From the NCBI RefSeq assembly GCF_900113905.1, contig NZ_FORC01000006.1, forward strand, positions 62,001 through 126,000: a stretch of 64,000 bases of DNA. The letters run 5' to 3'. Positions 54,541-63,361 of the stretch are shown here, piece by piece. Source of the stretch: Phytopseudomonas argentinensis (GTDB lineage Bacteria; Pseudomonadota; Gammaproteobacteria; Pseudomonadales; Pseudomonadaceae). Position numbers and translations under genes: made by a program. The notes beneath the pieces are model-generated. The model saw only the letters and a program-made list of their open reading frames with translations. It was not told the origin of the DNA and did not search any database. Within the stretch, counting starts at the first letter, position 1. Every line of letters begins with the position of its first letter.

Positions 54541-55473
54541 ATGAAGCCGCACCTGCTGATTCTCAACCCGCTCAGCGAAAGCAGCCTGGCGCGTATCGCC
54601 GAGCAGTATCAGGTGACCCATGCAGCCAATGCTGCGGCACGCGAAGCGGCCATCGCCAGGCACGGCGACAGCGTGCAGGCGGTGCTGACCATAGGCACCA
54701 TTGGCCTTACCGCCGAGGAAATCGCTCGCCTGCCAAAACTGAGCTTCGTTGGCACCCTGGGAGTCGGTTACGAGAAGGTCGATATCGACGCAGCCCGCGC
54801 GCGCGGCATCGCCCTGAGCAACGGCGCCGGCAGCAACGCCGTGTGCGTCGCCGACCATGCCATGGCGCTGCTACTGGCAGCGATACGCGATGTGCGCCGC
54901 CTCGACAACGCCTGCCGCGCCGGCATCTGGCGCGATGCCCTGCCGATGACCGAGGGGGTCAGCGGCAAGCGCCTGGGCATCCTCGGCCTCGGCGCCATCG
55001 GTCAACAGCTGGCCCGCCGTGCCGCGGCCTTCGACATGCCGGTGGGCTATCACAGCCGCTCACCGAAAGCGGGCAGCCCGCACCGCTACTTCGCCAGCGT
55101 GCTGGAACTGGCGCACTGGTGCGACTGCCTGGTGGTCGCCATTCCCGGCGGCGCCGCGACCCATCACCTGGTGAACGCCAAGGTACTCGGTGCCCTGGGG
55201 CCCCAGGGTTATCTGGTCAACGTGGCGCGCGGCAGCGTGGTGGACACCGCGGCGCTGGGCACGGCGCTACGCGACAAGCGCATCCGCGCCGCGGCACTGG
55301 ACGTGTACGAAAGCGAACCACTGCCACCCACCGAGCTGCTCGACCTCGACAACCTGACCATTACCCCGCATGTGGGCGGCAATTCGCCCCAGGCCCTGGA
55401 ACAGTCACTGACGCAGTTTCTCGACAATATCGGCCGGCATTTCCGCGGCGAGCCGCTGCTGACGCCGATTTGA
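54541..55473 (+). CDS. NAD(P)-dependent D-2-hydroxyacid dehydrogenase (glyoxylate/hydroxypyruvate reductase-like)
   Basis: A 310-residue two-domain dehydrogenase. Rossmann motif GILGLGAIGQQLA; catalytic Arg in NVARGSVVD, Glu in ALDVYESEP, His in TPHVGGNSP. The tetrad is complete, so it should reduce a 2-oxoacid such as glyoxylate or hydroxypyruvate, or oxidise the D-hydroxyacid. The dinucleotide loop after the Rossmann motif reads YHSRSPK, whose Arg and Lys suggest NADPH preference. Start ATG at 54541 follows TGGAGCC. Confidence 0.88.
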   Translation: MKPHLLILNPLSESSLARIAEQYQVTHAANAAAREAAIARHGDSVQAVLTIGTIGLTAEEIARLPKLSFVGTLGVGYEKVDIDAARARGIALSNGAGSNAVCVADHAMALLLAAIRDVRRLDNACRAGIWRDALPMTEGVSGKRLGILGLGAIGQQLARRAAAFDMPVGYHSRSPKAGSPHRYFASVLELAHWCDCLVVAIPGGAATHHLVNAKVLGALGPQGYLVNVARGSVVDTAALGTALRDKRIRAAALDVYESEPLPPTELLDLDNLTITPHVGGNSPQALEQSLTQFLDNIGRHFRGEPLLTPI

Positions 55474-55837
55474 AGCTGGGCTTTTGTGGGAGAGACAGCG
55501 CCACGATTCGCTTTAGCCTCGACGGGGCTGGCAAGGCGTAAAAGCTCGGGGCTAAAGCCCCTCCCACGAGATCGCGAAATGCCGCTTTGTCTTTTTTGAA
55601 GTCAAAGCGTTGAAGACGAGCCGAAAGATCGTAGGGTGGATGAAGCTTCACCTAGCCACCGTTCCAATTACCGCATTGGTGGACAAAAAGAGCGTTGTCC
55701 ACCCTACGCGTCCGACCGGCCATCTCTGCAGGCCGTAGGATGGGTGCAACCCATCACCTAAAATGCCCAGCCCCTAGGGCTGCTCGGGCTGCGTGGGTGC
55801 AACCCATCAACAACCACCCACGCCCGATCAAAGCGCC
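55474..55837. other. Gene-free region packed with repeats
   Basis: It holds a REP pair (55484-55569) and a stretch matching the 4760-4989 element (55570-55625). Then come an inverted repeat CGTAGGGTGGA / TCCACCCTACG (55630-55708) with an inner hairpin GGTGGACAA / TTGTCCACC (55678-55703), and a direct repeat GGGTGCAACCCATCA (55742-55756 and 55795-55809). No credible gene. Confidence 0.7.
55484..55569. repeat. Inverted pair of REP sequences (REPIN)
   Basis: TTGTGGGAGAGACAGCG ... GCTTTAGCCTCGA at the left and AGCTCGGGGCTAAAGCCCCT then CCCACG at the right. Same REP type as at 4842-4913. Confidence 0.75.
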
Positions 55838-56131
55838 CTACCCGCCCCCAGTTACCTGCAACCCAATCCCCAGCGCCTTGGCCAGCGACAGCGGCAACAG
55901 CAGGGTATCGAGCAAGGCGCTGGCTGGCAGGTCGACGGCAGCATAGCGCGGCGCCTCGGCGCCAAAGCGTTCGACCGGGCAGCAACCGCCCTGCAGCGCG
56001 TACCAGTCAAGCCGCGTGCCGGCGTACACCACCGGCGCGCCGGGCTTGTTGGCGTCCAGCGTGCGCGCGGTGGCGCAGCCGCCCAGTTGCAGGCAGGCGA
56101 GCACCAGCAGCCAGCGCACGCGCCTAGTCAT
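55838..56131 (-). CDS. Small YceK/YidQ-like outer-membrane lipoprotein
   Basis: A 97-residue lipoprotein: signal peptide [17 protein letters not shown] with lipobox LGGC. The mature part has [18 protein letters not shown] and a hydrophobic C-terminal segment ([17 protein letters not shown]), matching the YceK/YidQ family, which is of unknown function. Its start lies inside the last codons of ubiX (eight-base overlap), so it is the end of the mpl-ubiX unit. A GTG at 56137 is an alternative start. Confidence 0.78.
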   Translation of the reverse strand: MTRRVRWLLVLACLQLGGCATARTLDANKPGAPVVYAGTRLDWYALQGGCCPVERFGAEAPRYAAVDLPASALLDTLLLPLSLAKALGIGLQVTGGG

Positions 56132-56762
56132 CGCCACTGTTTAGATGATGCTCGCCCCAGCGCGGCAGCATGTCCTGGGGAATGTTCAGGCAGTTGAGGA
56201 TGCGCGCGACGATGAAGTCGACCAGGTCATCCACCGTCTGTGGCTGGTGATAGAAGCCCGGCGAGGCCGGCAGGATGGTCACGCCCAGGTTGGACAGCTT
56301 GAGCATGTGCTCCAGGTGAATGCTCGAATAGGGCGCCTCGCGCGGCACCACAATCAGTTGGCGGCGCTCCTTGAGGGCCACGTCGGCGGCGCGCTCGATC
56401 AGATTGTTGCAGGCACCGGTGGCAATCGATGACAGGGTGCCGGTGCTGCATGGCACCACCACCATGGCCGACGGCGCACCGGAGCCGGAAGCCACCGGGG
56501 CCATCCAGTCTTCCTTGCCGTAGACGCGAATCTGCCCGTCGGTGGCGCCGGTGTATTCGGTGAGAAACGCCTGCATGGCCTGGGGTTTGGCCGGCAGGCT
56601 GACGTCGGTTTCGGTAGCCATCACCAACTGCGCGGCCTTGGAGATCAGGAAGTGCACTTCCCGGTCCTCGCGCACCAGGCAGTCGAGCAGGCGCAGGCCG
56701 TACTGGGCGCCCGAGGCGCCGGTCATGGCAAGGGTGATGCGCTCCGGTCCGGCCATGCTCAT
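56124..56762 (-). CDS. ubiX: Flavin prenyltransferase UbiX
   Basis: A 212-residue UbiX, making prenylated FMN, the cofactor of the UbiD decarboxylase in ubiquinone synthesis. Recognisable segments: [20 protein letters not shown] (flavin site), [20 protein letters not shown] and [20 protein letters not shown]. It overlaps the mpl stop by four bases, a common pairing in Pseudomonas. Either ATG 56762 or 56756 may start it. Confidence 0.94.
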   Translation of the reverse strand: MSMAGPERITLAMTGASGAQYGLRLLDCLVREDREVHFLISKAAQLVMATETDVSLPAKPQAMQAFLTEYTGATDGQIRVYGKEDWMAPVASGSGAPSAMVVVPCSTGTLSSIATGACNNLIERAADVALKERRQLIVVPREAPYSSIHLEHMLKLSNLGVTILPASPGFYHQPQTVDDLVDFIVARILNCLNIPQDMLPRWGEHHLNSGDD

Positions 56763-58111
56763 GCCTCCAGCGCCTTGGCCAGCTTGCCGTGCAAACCGCC
56801 AAAACCACCGTTACTCATGATCACCACCTGGGTGCCGGGGCGTACCCGCGCCTTCACGCCATCGATGATGGCTTCCAGGGAATCGCACACCTGGGTGGGG
56901 TTGGTGGCGCCGGCAACCGTGGCCGCCAGGTCCCAGCCCAGGTTCGGCGGCGCGTACCAGAACACCGCATCGGCCTGCACCGCCGACTCGGCCAGGCCAT
57001 CGCGATGAGCACCGAGCTTCATGGAATTGGAGCGCGGCTCGATCACCGCGATGATCTGCTCGTCGCCGACCCGCTTGCGCAGGCCGTCGAGGGTGGTGGC
57101 GATGGCCGTCGGGTGGTGGGCGAAGTCGTCATAGACGGTCACGCCGTTTACCTCGGCGACCTTCTCCATGCGCCGCTTGGCGTTGATGAATTTGCCCAGC
57201 GCCTCGATGCCCAGCGCCGGCACCACGCCGACATGGCGCGCGGCCGCCAGCACGGCCAGGGCGTTGGCGACGTTGTGCTGGCCGGTCAGTTGCCAGTCCA
57301 CCACACCCTCGACCTTGCCGTCGAAACTCACTTCGAAGCGCGAACCGTCGGCGGCCAGCAGGCGGGCCTGCCATTGGCCGCCTTCACCGGTGGTCTGCAC
57401 AGGCGTCCAGCAGCCCATCTGGATCACCCGCGCCAGCGCGCTTTCGCTGGCCGGGTGGATGACCAGGCCTTCACTGGGGATGATCCGCACCAGGTGATGG
57501 AACTGCCGTTCGATGGCGGCCAAATCCGGGAAGATGTCCGCGTGGTCGAACTCGAGGTTGTTGAGGATGGCAGTGCGCGGGCGGTAGTGAACGAACTTGC
57601 TGCGCTTGTCGAAAAAGGCGCTGTCGTATTCGTCGGCCTCGACCACGAAGAATGGCGTATCGCCCAGCCGGGCTGAAATCCCGAAGTTCTGCGGCACGCC
57701 GCCGATCAAGAAGCCCGGCGCCATGCCGGCGTGCTCCAGTACCCAGGCCAGCATGCTCGAGCTGCTGGTCTTGCCGTGGGTGCCGGCTACGGCCATCACC
57801 CAGCGGCCCTGCAGCACGTGATCGGCCAGCCACTGGGGACCGGAGACATAGGGCAGACCCTTGTTGAGCACGTATTCCACCGCCGGGTTGCCACGGCTCA
57901 TGGCGTTGCCGACCACCACCAGATCCGGCGCCGGCTGCAGGTGCGCGGGGTCGTAGCCCTGCATCAACTCGATACCCTGGGCTTCGAGCTGGGTGCTCAT
58001 CGGCGGGTAGACATTGGCATCGGAGCCGGTGACGCGGTGGCCCAGGTCCTTGGCCAGCACCGCGAGCGAGCCCATGAAGGTGCCGCAGATGCCGAGAATG
58101 TGGATATGCAT
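56759..58111 (-). CDS. mpl: UDP-MurNAc:L-Ala-gamma-D-Glu-meso-DAP ligase (peptidoglycan recycling)
   Basis: A 450-residue Mur-ligase-family enzyme that joins the recycled tripeptide to UDP-MurNAc. N-terminal UDP-binding [23 protein letters not shown]-binding [13 protein letters not shown], the central [20 protein letters not shown] and the C-terminal [11 protein letters not shown] are all intact. It starts the unit mpl-ubiX-lipoprotein. Confidence 0.95.
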   Translation of the reverse strand: MHIHILGICGTFMGSLAVLAKDLGHRVTGSDANVYPPMSTQLEAQGIELMQGYDPAHLQPAPDLVVVGNAMSRGNPAVEYVLNKGLPYVSGPQWLADHVLQGRWVMAVAGTHGKTSSSSMLAWVLEHAGMAPGFLIGGVPQNFGISARLGDTPFFVVEADEYDSAFFDKRSKFVHYRPRTAILNNLEFDHADIFPDLAAIERQFHHLVRIIPSEGLVIHPASESALARVIQMGCWTPVQTTGEGGQWQARLLAADGSRFEVSFDGKVEGVVDWQLTGQHNVANALAVLAAARHVGVVPALGIEALGKFINAKRRMEKVAEVNGVTVYDDFAHHPTAIATTLDGLRKRVGDEQIIAVIEPRSNSMKLGAHRDGLAESAVQADAVFWYAPPNLGWDLAATVAGATNPTQVCDSLEAIIDGVKARVRPGTQVVIMSNGGFGGLHGKLAKALEA

Positions 58112-58310
58112 GAAAACCTCGAGAACAGGCGCGCCTGGAGGCGGCGAGCCGCGTTAAAACATGGCCGCAGATTAGCACAGCGGCGCCCTCGGCCTGGAGC
58201 GCCAGCACGCAGCGCCAGCAACTTCAGTGGACAGCGGGTAACAGCTGCACACTTGCGACAACGACCCGGCCTGCTTAAGGTGACGCCCACCCTGCAACCG
58301 AGCCCTAGCC

Positions 58311-59180
58311 ATGTGGTCGTTTAGCGCCTGGCGCCGCAAGCGCATTCTCTCTCGCAACCCGGTCAGCGCCACTCGCTGGGCCAGCGTGCGCCAACGCCTG
58401 CCGATTCTCGACGGCCTCAGCAGCGAAGACGAGCAACGGCTGCGTGAACGCGCCGTGCTGTTTCTGCACAACAAACACCTGACCACCCTGCCCGGCCTGG
58501 AACTCGATGGCGAAGATCGCCTGGCCCTGGCCGCGCTCGCCGAACTGCCGCTGCTCGGCCTGGCCGACCTGAACTGGTATGGGGGCTTCCACGAGGTGAT
58601 TCTCTACCCCGACGACTTCGTCAGCCCCCAGCGCCATCGCGACTCCGGCGGCATCGAGCACGAATGGGACGGCGAGCACAGCGGCGAAGCCTGGCAGCAG
58701 GGCCCGGTGATTCTCGCCTGGCCGGGCGTGCAGGCCAGTGGCGGCTGGGAAGGCTACAACCTGGTGATCCACGAACTGGCCCACAAGCTGGACATGCTCG
58801 GCGGCGACGCCAACGGCCTGCCACCCCTGCACAGCAACATGGACGTCACCCAGTGGGCCAGCGCCATGCAGGACGCCTTCGACAGCCTCAATGCCGCGCT
58901 GGATATCGACGAAGAAGCGCAGACCGCCATCGACCCCTATGCCGCGGAAAACCCCGCCGAGTTCTTCGCAGTCACCAGCGAATATTTCTTCAACGCGCCG
59001 GATCTGCTCGACGAGGCCTTTCCCGCGGTCTACGAGCAATTGCGCCTGTTCTACCGGCAAGACCCATTGGCACGTTTGCGCCGCCTGCAGGTCGAACACC
59101 CGGACTATCAGCAAGCCACGCCCGCGACTGCCGATACGCCAGATGGCTGTAATGGCAACGACGCGGGAATCCACCTATAA
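58311..59180 (+). CDS. mtfA: Zinc-dependent peptidase MtfA (M90 family)
   Basis: A 289-residue MtfA/DgsA-interacting peptidase homologue. The zinc motif is [11 protein letters not shown] (HELAH), with the downstream Glu in [14 protein letters not shown] as third ligand region. Conserved flanking segments are [15 protein letters not shown] and [20 protein letters not shown]. In E. coli MtfA binds the glucose repressor Mlc; Pseudomonas lacks that PTS context, so the role here is probably different. It is followed by ppa 38 bases later. Confidence 0.88.
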   Translation: MWSFSAWRRKRILSRNPVSATRWASVRQRLPILDGLSSEDEQRLRERAVLFLHNKHLTTLPGLELDGEDRLALAALAELPLLGLADLNWYGGFHEVILYPDDFVSPQRHRDSGGIEHEWDGEHSGEAWQQGPVILAWPGVQASGGWEGYNLVIHELAHKLDMLGGDANGLPPLHSNMDVTQWASAMQDAFDSLNAALDIDEEAQTAIDPYAAENPAEFFAVTSEYFFNAPDLLDEAFPAVYEQLRLFYRQDPLARLRRLQVEHPDYQQATPATADTPDGCNGNDAGIHL

Positions 59181-59218
59181 TCGCGCCACTTTTTTTGGCC
59201 CACATCAGGGAGTCACCC

Positions 59219-59746
59219 ATGAGCTACAGCAAGGTTCCGGCCGGTAAAGACCTGCCGAACGACATCTACGTCGCTATCGAAATCCCGGCCAACCACGCGC
59301 CGATCAAATACGAAATCGATCACGACACCGACTGCCTGTTCGTCGACCGTTTCATGGCCACCCCGATGTTCTACCCGGCCAACTACGGTTTCATCCCGCA
59401 CACCCTGGCCGACGACGGCGACCCCCTCGACGTGCTGGTCGTGACCCCGTACCCGGTCGCCCCAGGCTCGGTCATCCGCGCTCGCCCGGTTGGCGTGCTG
59501 CACATGACCGACGAAGCCGGTGGCGACGCCAAGCTGATCGCGGTTCCCCACGACAAGCTGACCACCATCTACAAAGACGTTCAGGAATACACCGACCTGC
59601 CCCCGCTGCTGATCGAGCAGATCAAGCACTTCTTCGAGAACTACAAGGATCTCGAGAAGGGCAAGTGGGTCAAGGTCGAAGGCTGGGGCAACGCTGACGC
59701 GGCCCGCGCCGAGATCACCAAGGCGGCTGCTGCTTATCAAAAGTAA
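59219..59746 (+). CDS. ppa: Inorganic pyrophosphatase
   Basis: A 175-residue family I pyrophosphatase, hydrolysing PPi to drive biosynthesis. Active-site motif [11 protein letters not shown] with the metal-binding aspartates, plus [17 protein letters not shown] and [16 protein letters not shown]. The ATG at 59219 follows AGGGAGTCACCC. A terminator follows. Confidence 0.97.
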   Translation: MSYSKVPAGKDLPNDIYVAIEIPANHAPIKYEIDHDTDCLFVDRFMATPMFYPANYGFIPHTLADDGDPLDVLVVTPYPVAPGSVIRARPVGVLHMTDEAGGDAKLIAVPHDKLTTIYKDVQEYTDLPPLLIEQIKHFFENYKDLEKGKWVKVEGWGNADAARAEITKAAAAYQK

Positions 59747-59763
59747 GCACAACCTGCCTTACG

Positions 59764-59790
59764 AAAGCCGGCCACAAGCCGGCTTTTTAT
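59764..59790 (+). terminator. Rho-independent terminator of ppa
   Basis: AAGCCGGC / GCCGGCTT with a five-base loop and TTTTTATT, 18 bases after the stop. Confidence 0.9.
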
Positions 59791-59905
59791 TGCCCGAAAA
59801 AACCATAAACCCTCTCCCCCTGTGGGGCGTTATGGGTCGACGCCGCCTACGTACAACGGAGCAGGTTCCCGTCCATTCAGGGCCTGGGATTGGATGGCTT
59901 GAGGG

Positions 59906-60715
59906 TCAAGGTTCCGTCTTCAGGGCCTCCAGTGCTCGAGCCAGGCTGGCGCGGGACAGTTCACCAAGGTGGCTGCCCAACAGGCGGCCTTCGGCGTCGT
60001 AGAACAGGGTGGTGGGCAAGGCCCGCGAGCCGACCAGTTGCCCCAGGGCCCCGTCACTGTCGAGCAGCACGTTGTCCAGTTGCAGCGCCTGGCTGGCGAG
60101 ATAGGCACTGACCTCGCCTGCGCCCTCGCCCTGGTTGGCGAAAACGAAGGTCACACCTGGATGCGCACGCTGCGCCTCGGCCAGCACCGGCATCTCGCGT
60201 CGGCAGGGCGGGCACCAGGTGGCCCAGAGGTTGATCACCATGGGCTGGCCGAGCTGCTCGCCCAGTTCCACCGGTTGCCCCTGGACATCGCGCAGGGCCA
60301 GCTCCGGCAGGCGGGTATCCTGCTCCAGGCTATGCAGCACCAGGCTGCTCATGCCCCACACCAGCAGGCCCGCCGCCACGCCACCGGCCAGGGCTCGGCG
60401 CATCGCCGCCTGGCGCCACAGGTACCAGGCGCCCAGCAACCCTGCCGCCAGTAAACCGCCCCAGGCGCTGAAGCCGCCGTCACGAATATCGATCACCCGC
60501 CAGGGCGCGTCCTGGTAATGCTCGAAATAGCGGACGACGAAGGCCAGCCGCGCGCCCAATAGCGCCGCCAGCAGCAGGCGGAAGATCAGCTTCTCCGGAT
60601 TGACCTGGTGCCTGCGCCCCAGCCACCAGCCGACCAGGGTGGCCAGCAACAGGCTCACCAACAGCAGCACATGGCCCACGCCAAGCGCCAGCGGCCCTAT
60701 ATCTATCGTCAACAT
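59906..60715 (-). CDS. Fusion of an Lgt-like membrane domain with a TlpA-type thioredoxin domain
   Basis: A 269-residue inner-membrane protein. The first roughly 130 residues hold about four hydrophobic helices with an Lgt-like pattern (GPLALGVGHVLLLVSLLLAT, then DGGFSAWGGLLAAGLLGAWY). The periplasmic C-terminal part is a thioredoxin domain with NLWATWCPPCRREMPVL (redox pair CPPC), the TlpA/ResA type, and a cis-Pro in RALPTTLF. It probably reduces disulfides in the periplasm, fed with electrons or lipid-linked partners through its membrane domain; the membrane role is speculative. I choose the ATG at 60715; a longer frame adds 18 residues. It converges with ppa. Confidence 0.85.
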   Translation of the reverse strand: MLTIDIGPLALGVGHVLLLVSLLLATLVGWWLGRRHQVNPEKLIFRLLLAALLGARLAFVVRYFEHYQDAPWRVIDIRDGGFSAWGGLLAAGLLGAWYLWRQAAMRRALAGGVAAGLLVWGMSSLVLHSLEQDTRLPELALRDVQGQPVELGEQLGQPMVINLWATWCPPCRREMPVLAEAQRAHPGVTFVFANQGEGAGEVSAYLASQALQLDNVLLDSDGALGQLVGSRALPTTLFYDAEGRLLGSHLGELSRASLARALEALKTEP

Positions 60716-60874
60716 CAACCATGCTCCATAGTGATATTCCAGACCCACAGGCACTGCTACCGAGCTCACCTACGCGAAACGAGCTGCCTGCGCCCGGCCT
60801 GCGCCGCAACGCCTGCGCTGAGCAGCCTGGAGGCCGCCGCAGGATCGGTTGCGCGGCCGCCAGTGCTCAGCCGA

Positions 60875-62191
60875 TCAGGGCTGATCGAGTCCCTGTTCCC
60901 TGAGCCGTCGATACAGGGTCCGTTCACTGATACGCAGATACTTCGCCAATTCGCTGCGCGTGCCCTTGAATGCCGCCACTGTCTGCGCCAAGGGTCGTTG
61001 ATCGCCTGCCGCTAACGGCACTCCAGGCAGGGCGGCGGGCGCGGTTATCGCCGGCGGTAGATGGCTGTTGCGAATGACCCCGTCATCGGCGAACAGGCTG
61101 GCGCGGTCCAGGACGTTGCGCAACTCGCGGATATTGCCCGGCCATCCATAGCGCTCCAGGCTAGCCAGGGCCTCGGTATCGATGACCAGGCGCCGCTCAC
61201 CACGCTGCAGGAAGGAGTTGGCCAACAGGCCGATATCCTCCACCCGGTCGCGCAAGGGCGGCAGCTGAATCGGAAAGGTGCTGAGGCGGTAGTAGAGATC
61301 CTGCCTGAACGCGCCGCTGCCCATCATCGTTTCCAGCGGTTTGTGGGTAGCGGCTACCAGCCTGAAGTTCGCATAGAGGGTTTCCACGCTGCCGACGCGG
61401 CGATAGGTTCCCGATTCGATCAGGCGCAACAGCTTTACCTGCATGGCCAGGGGCACGTCACCGATTTCGTCGAGGAACAGGGTGCCGCCCTGGGCGATGT
61501 CCACCAGGCCCGGCTTGCGGGCCACAGCGCCGGTGAAGGCACCCTTTTCGTGACCGAACAATTCACTCTCGAACAGCGTCTCGGTCAACCCCGAGCAGTC
61601 GACCACCACGAACGGCCCCTCGGCCCGTTCGCTGTTCTCGTGGACGGCACGGGCGAACAACTCCTTGCCGGTACCCGACTCCCCCAGCAAGAGCACCGGC
61701 AGCAGGGTGGTGGCCACGCGCTTGAGTTCCGACAAGGCCAGGTTGAACGCGGGAGAACACCCCACCAAACCGTCGTTGCTGGGCCGCGCCGAGGCGCTGC
61801 GCACCAGGGTCAGGCGCTCCACGTAGGCCCTGATGGCGCCTCCCTCGTCGAAGATCGGTCGCAGTTCGACGTCGACGTGTTCAGGGCCCCGGGGCGTGTG
61901 ATGGACATGCAGTACCCGGTCCGGGCCATTGAGTTCCTGCGCCTTGCGCATGGGGCAGTGCTCACCGGCCTGATCGCAGGGGACGGAATAGCGGTGCGAG
62001 ACCGCATAGCATTTGCGCCCCAAAACAGAGGTGTCGGGGCTGGCGAACTGACGTTGATAGGCCGGGTTGGCGGCGAGGATGTTGTAATCGGTATCGAGCA
62101 CGATCATCGGCTGCGGCTCGTGTTCGAGAAACGAAACCAATGACCGCACATGATCCGAACTGGCGCCTGGATCGCTGGGTTTAGCTGACAT
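60875..62191 (-). CDS. fisR: Sulfide/persulfide-responsive sigma-54 activator (FisR-like)
   Basis: A 438-residue enhancer-binding protein. N-terminal PAS-like domain (about 20-140) with cysteines C61, C72 and C79; the spacing of 11 and 7 equals that of C53/C64/C71 in FisR of Cupriavidus, where they sense sulfane sulfur. The central AAA+ domain has Walker A GESGTGKE, the sigma-54 contact loop GAFTGA, and Walker [12 protein letters not shown]. The C-terminal Fis-type helix-turn-helix is [20 protein letters not shown]. It is divergent from a persulfide dioxygenase gene with a sigma-54 promoter, its evident target. Confidence 0.9.
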   Translation of the reverse strand: MSAKPSDPGASSDHVRSLVSFLEHEPQPMIVLDTDYNILAANPAYQRQFASPDTSVLGRKCYAVSHRYSVPCDQAGEHCPMRKAQELNGPDRVLHVHHTPRGPEHVDVELRPIFDEGGAIRAYVERLTLVRSASARPSNDGLVGCSPAFNLALSELKRVATTLLPVLLLGESGTGKELFARAVHENSERAEGPFVVVDCSGLTETLFESELFGHEKGAFTGAVARKPGLVDIAQGGTLFLDEIGDVPLAMQVKLLRLIESGTYRRVGSVETLYANFRLVAATHKPLETMMGSGAFRQDLYYRLSTFPIQLPPLRDRVEDIGLLANSFLQRGERRLVIDTEALASLERYGWPGNIRELRNVLDRASLFADDGVIRNSHLPPAITAPAALPGVPLAAGDQRPLAQTVAAFKGTRSELAKYLRISERTLYRRLREQGLDQP

Positions 62192-62232
62192 GCTGTCTAT
62201 CGCTGATGCTAGGGAGTGCCAGCATCCTGCGT

Positions 62233-62263
62233 GGCACTGCCAACACTGTCAATTGGCAGTGCC
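62233..62263. promoter_or_regulatory. Probable FisR enhancer (perfect 11-bp inverted repeat)
   Basis: GGCACTGCCAA (62233-62243) and TTGGCAGTGCC (62253-62263) are perfect inverted repeats around nine bases. A half site, AGTGCCAGCA, lies just to the left (62215-62224). It is about 125-155 bases upstream of the sigma-54 promoter, a normal enhancer distance, and about 40 bases from the fisR start, allowing self-control. Confidence 0.75.
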
Positions 62264-62386
62264 TGACATGACAGATGGCATGCCCCGCCAGGCCCTATCG
62301 CCTCTGCATCCATTCCGAAGCCTCAAGAAGCTCTAGGAATTCCTTTTAAATCAGATAGCTGGAGCGATTCCATGGCAGCCGTCGGC

Positions 62387-62403
62387 TTGGCATAGCTGTT
62401 GCT
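62387..62403 (+). promoter_or_regulatory. Sigma-54 promoter of the persulfide dioxygenase gene
   Basis: TTGGCAT-AGCTG-TTGCT: GG at 62389-62390 and GC at 62401-62402 are exactly 12 bases apart, as in the -24/-12 consensus TGGCAC-N5-TTGCW. It lies 33 bases before the start codon. Confidence 0.8.
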
Positions 62404-62435
62404 GTTGTCCTGCTCACCATGCCAGGAGCCAGGAC

Positions 62436-63314
62436 ATGCTTAGAAAACTCCAAGTCGAAGCCTTCCACGACAGTGCCACCGGTACCGTCAGCTATATTGC
62501 CCTCGATCTCGGCACCAACCGCTGCGCCTTGATCGACAGCGTGCTCGATTACGACGCCAAGACCGGCCGGACCAGCACGGAGTCCGCGGACAGGCTGATT
62601 GCTCGGGTGGCCGAACTCGGGGCGCACGTCGAGTGGATACTGGAAACCCATGTTCATGCGGATCACCTGACTGCAGCGCCCTACCTGCAGGCGCAGGTGG
62701 GCGGCAAGATCGGCATCGGCAGTCATATCGCCAGGGTCCAGGATGTGTTCGGCAGCCTGTACAACGCCGGTGCCGACATGCCCCGCGACGGCAGCCAATT
62801 TGATCACCTGTTCATCGACGACGAGGCGTTCAGCATTGGCTCCCTGGCCTGCCGTGCCCTGCATACCCCGGGGCATACCCCCGCTTGCATGGCCTACGTA
62901 ATAGGCGATGGGCAGGACACAGCCGCGTTCGTGGGCGATACCCTGTTCATGCCCGACTTCGGCACGGCACGCTGCGACTTTCCCGGCGGCGATGCACGCA
63001 CCCTGTTCAGATCGATAGGCAAGGTGCTGAGCCTGCCTGCCGACACCTTGATCTACGTCTGCCACGACTACCCGCCGGAAGGGCGAGAGGTGCAGTACGT
63101 CAGCACGGTGGCCGAACAGCGCGCGCTCAATATCCACGTACGCGATGGCATCAGCGAAGAACAATTCGTGGCCATGCGCACCTCCCGCGATGCCACCCTG
63201 GCCATGCCCACGCTGATCCTGCCTTCGGTGCAGGTCAACATGCGCGCCGGGCATCTGCCAGCCCCCGAAACCAACGGCGTGCGCTACCTGAAGATACCGC
63301 TCAACCTGATTTGA
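62436..63314 (+). CDS. pdo: Persulfide dioxygenase-type MBL-fold enzyme (ETHE1/Blh-like)
   Basis: A 292-residue metallo-beta-lactamase-fold protein. Iron-binding motif [12 protein letters not shown], then [13 protein letters not shown] and the late ICHDYPP-like VCHDYPPEG and [20 protein letters not shown] segments, which match sulfur (persulfide) dioxygenases. It would oxidise glutathione persulfide to sulfite. The long C-terminal part ([20 protein letters not shown]) is typical of the bacterial Blh-type. It is under a sigma-54 promoter next to fisR and is followed 47 bases later by the DUF442-SQR fusion. Confidence 0.9.
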   Translation: MLRKLQVEAFHDSATGTVSYIALDLGTNRCALIDSVLDYDAKTGRTSTESADRLIARVAELGAHVEWILETHVHADHLTAAPYLQAQVGGKIGIGSHIARVQDVFGSLYNAGADMPRDGSQFDHLFIDDEAFSIGSLACRALHTPGHTPACMAYVIGDGQDTAAFVGDTLFMPDFGTARCDFPGGDARTLFRSIGKVLSLPADTLIYVCHDYPPEGREVQYVSTVAEQRALNIHVRDGISEEQFVAMRTSRDATLAMPTLILPSVQVNMRAGHLPAPETNGVRYLKIPLNLI

Positions 63315-63361
63315 GCGCCCCTATAAAAATTATCCGTGCACATCTTCTTCCCGAGGTCTTT

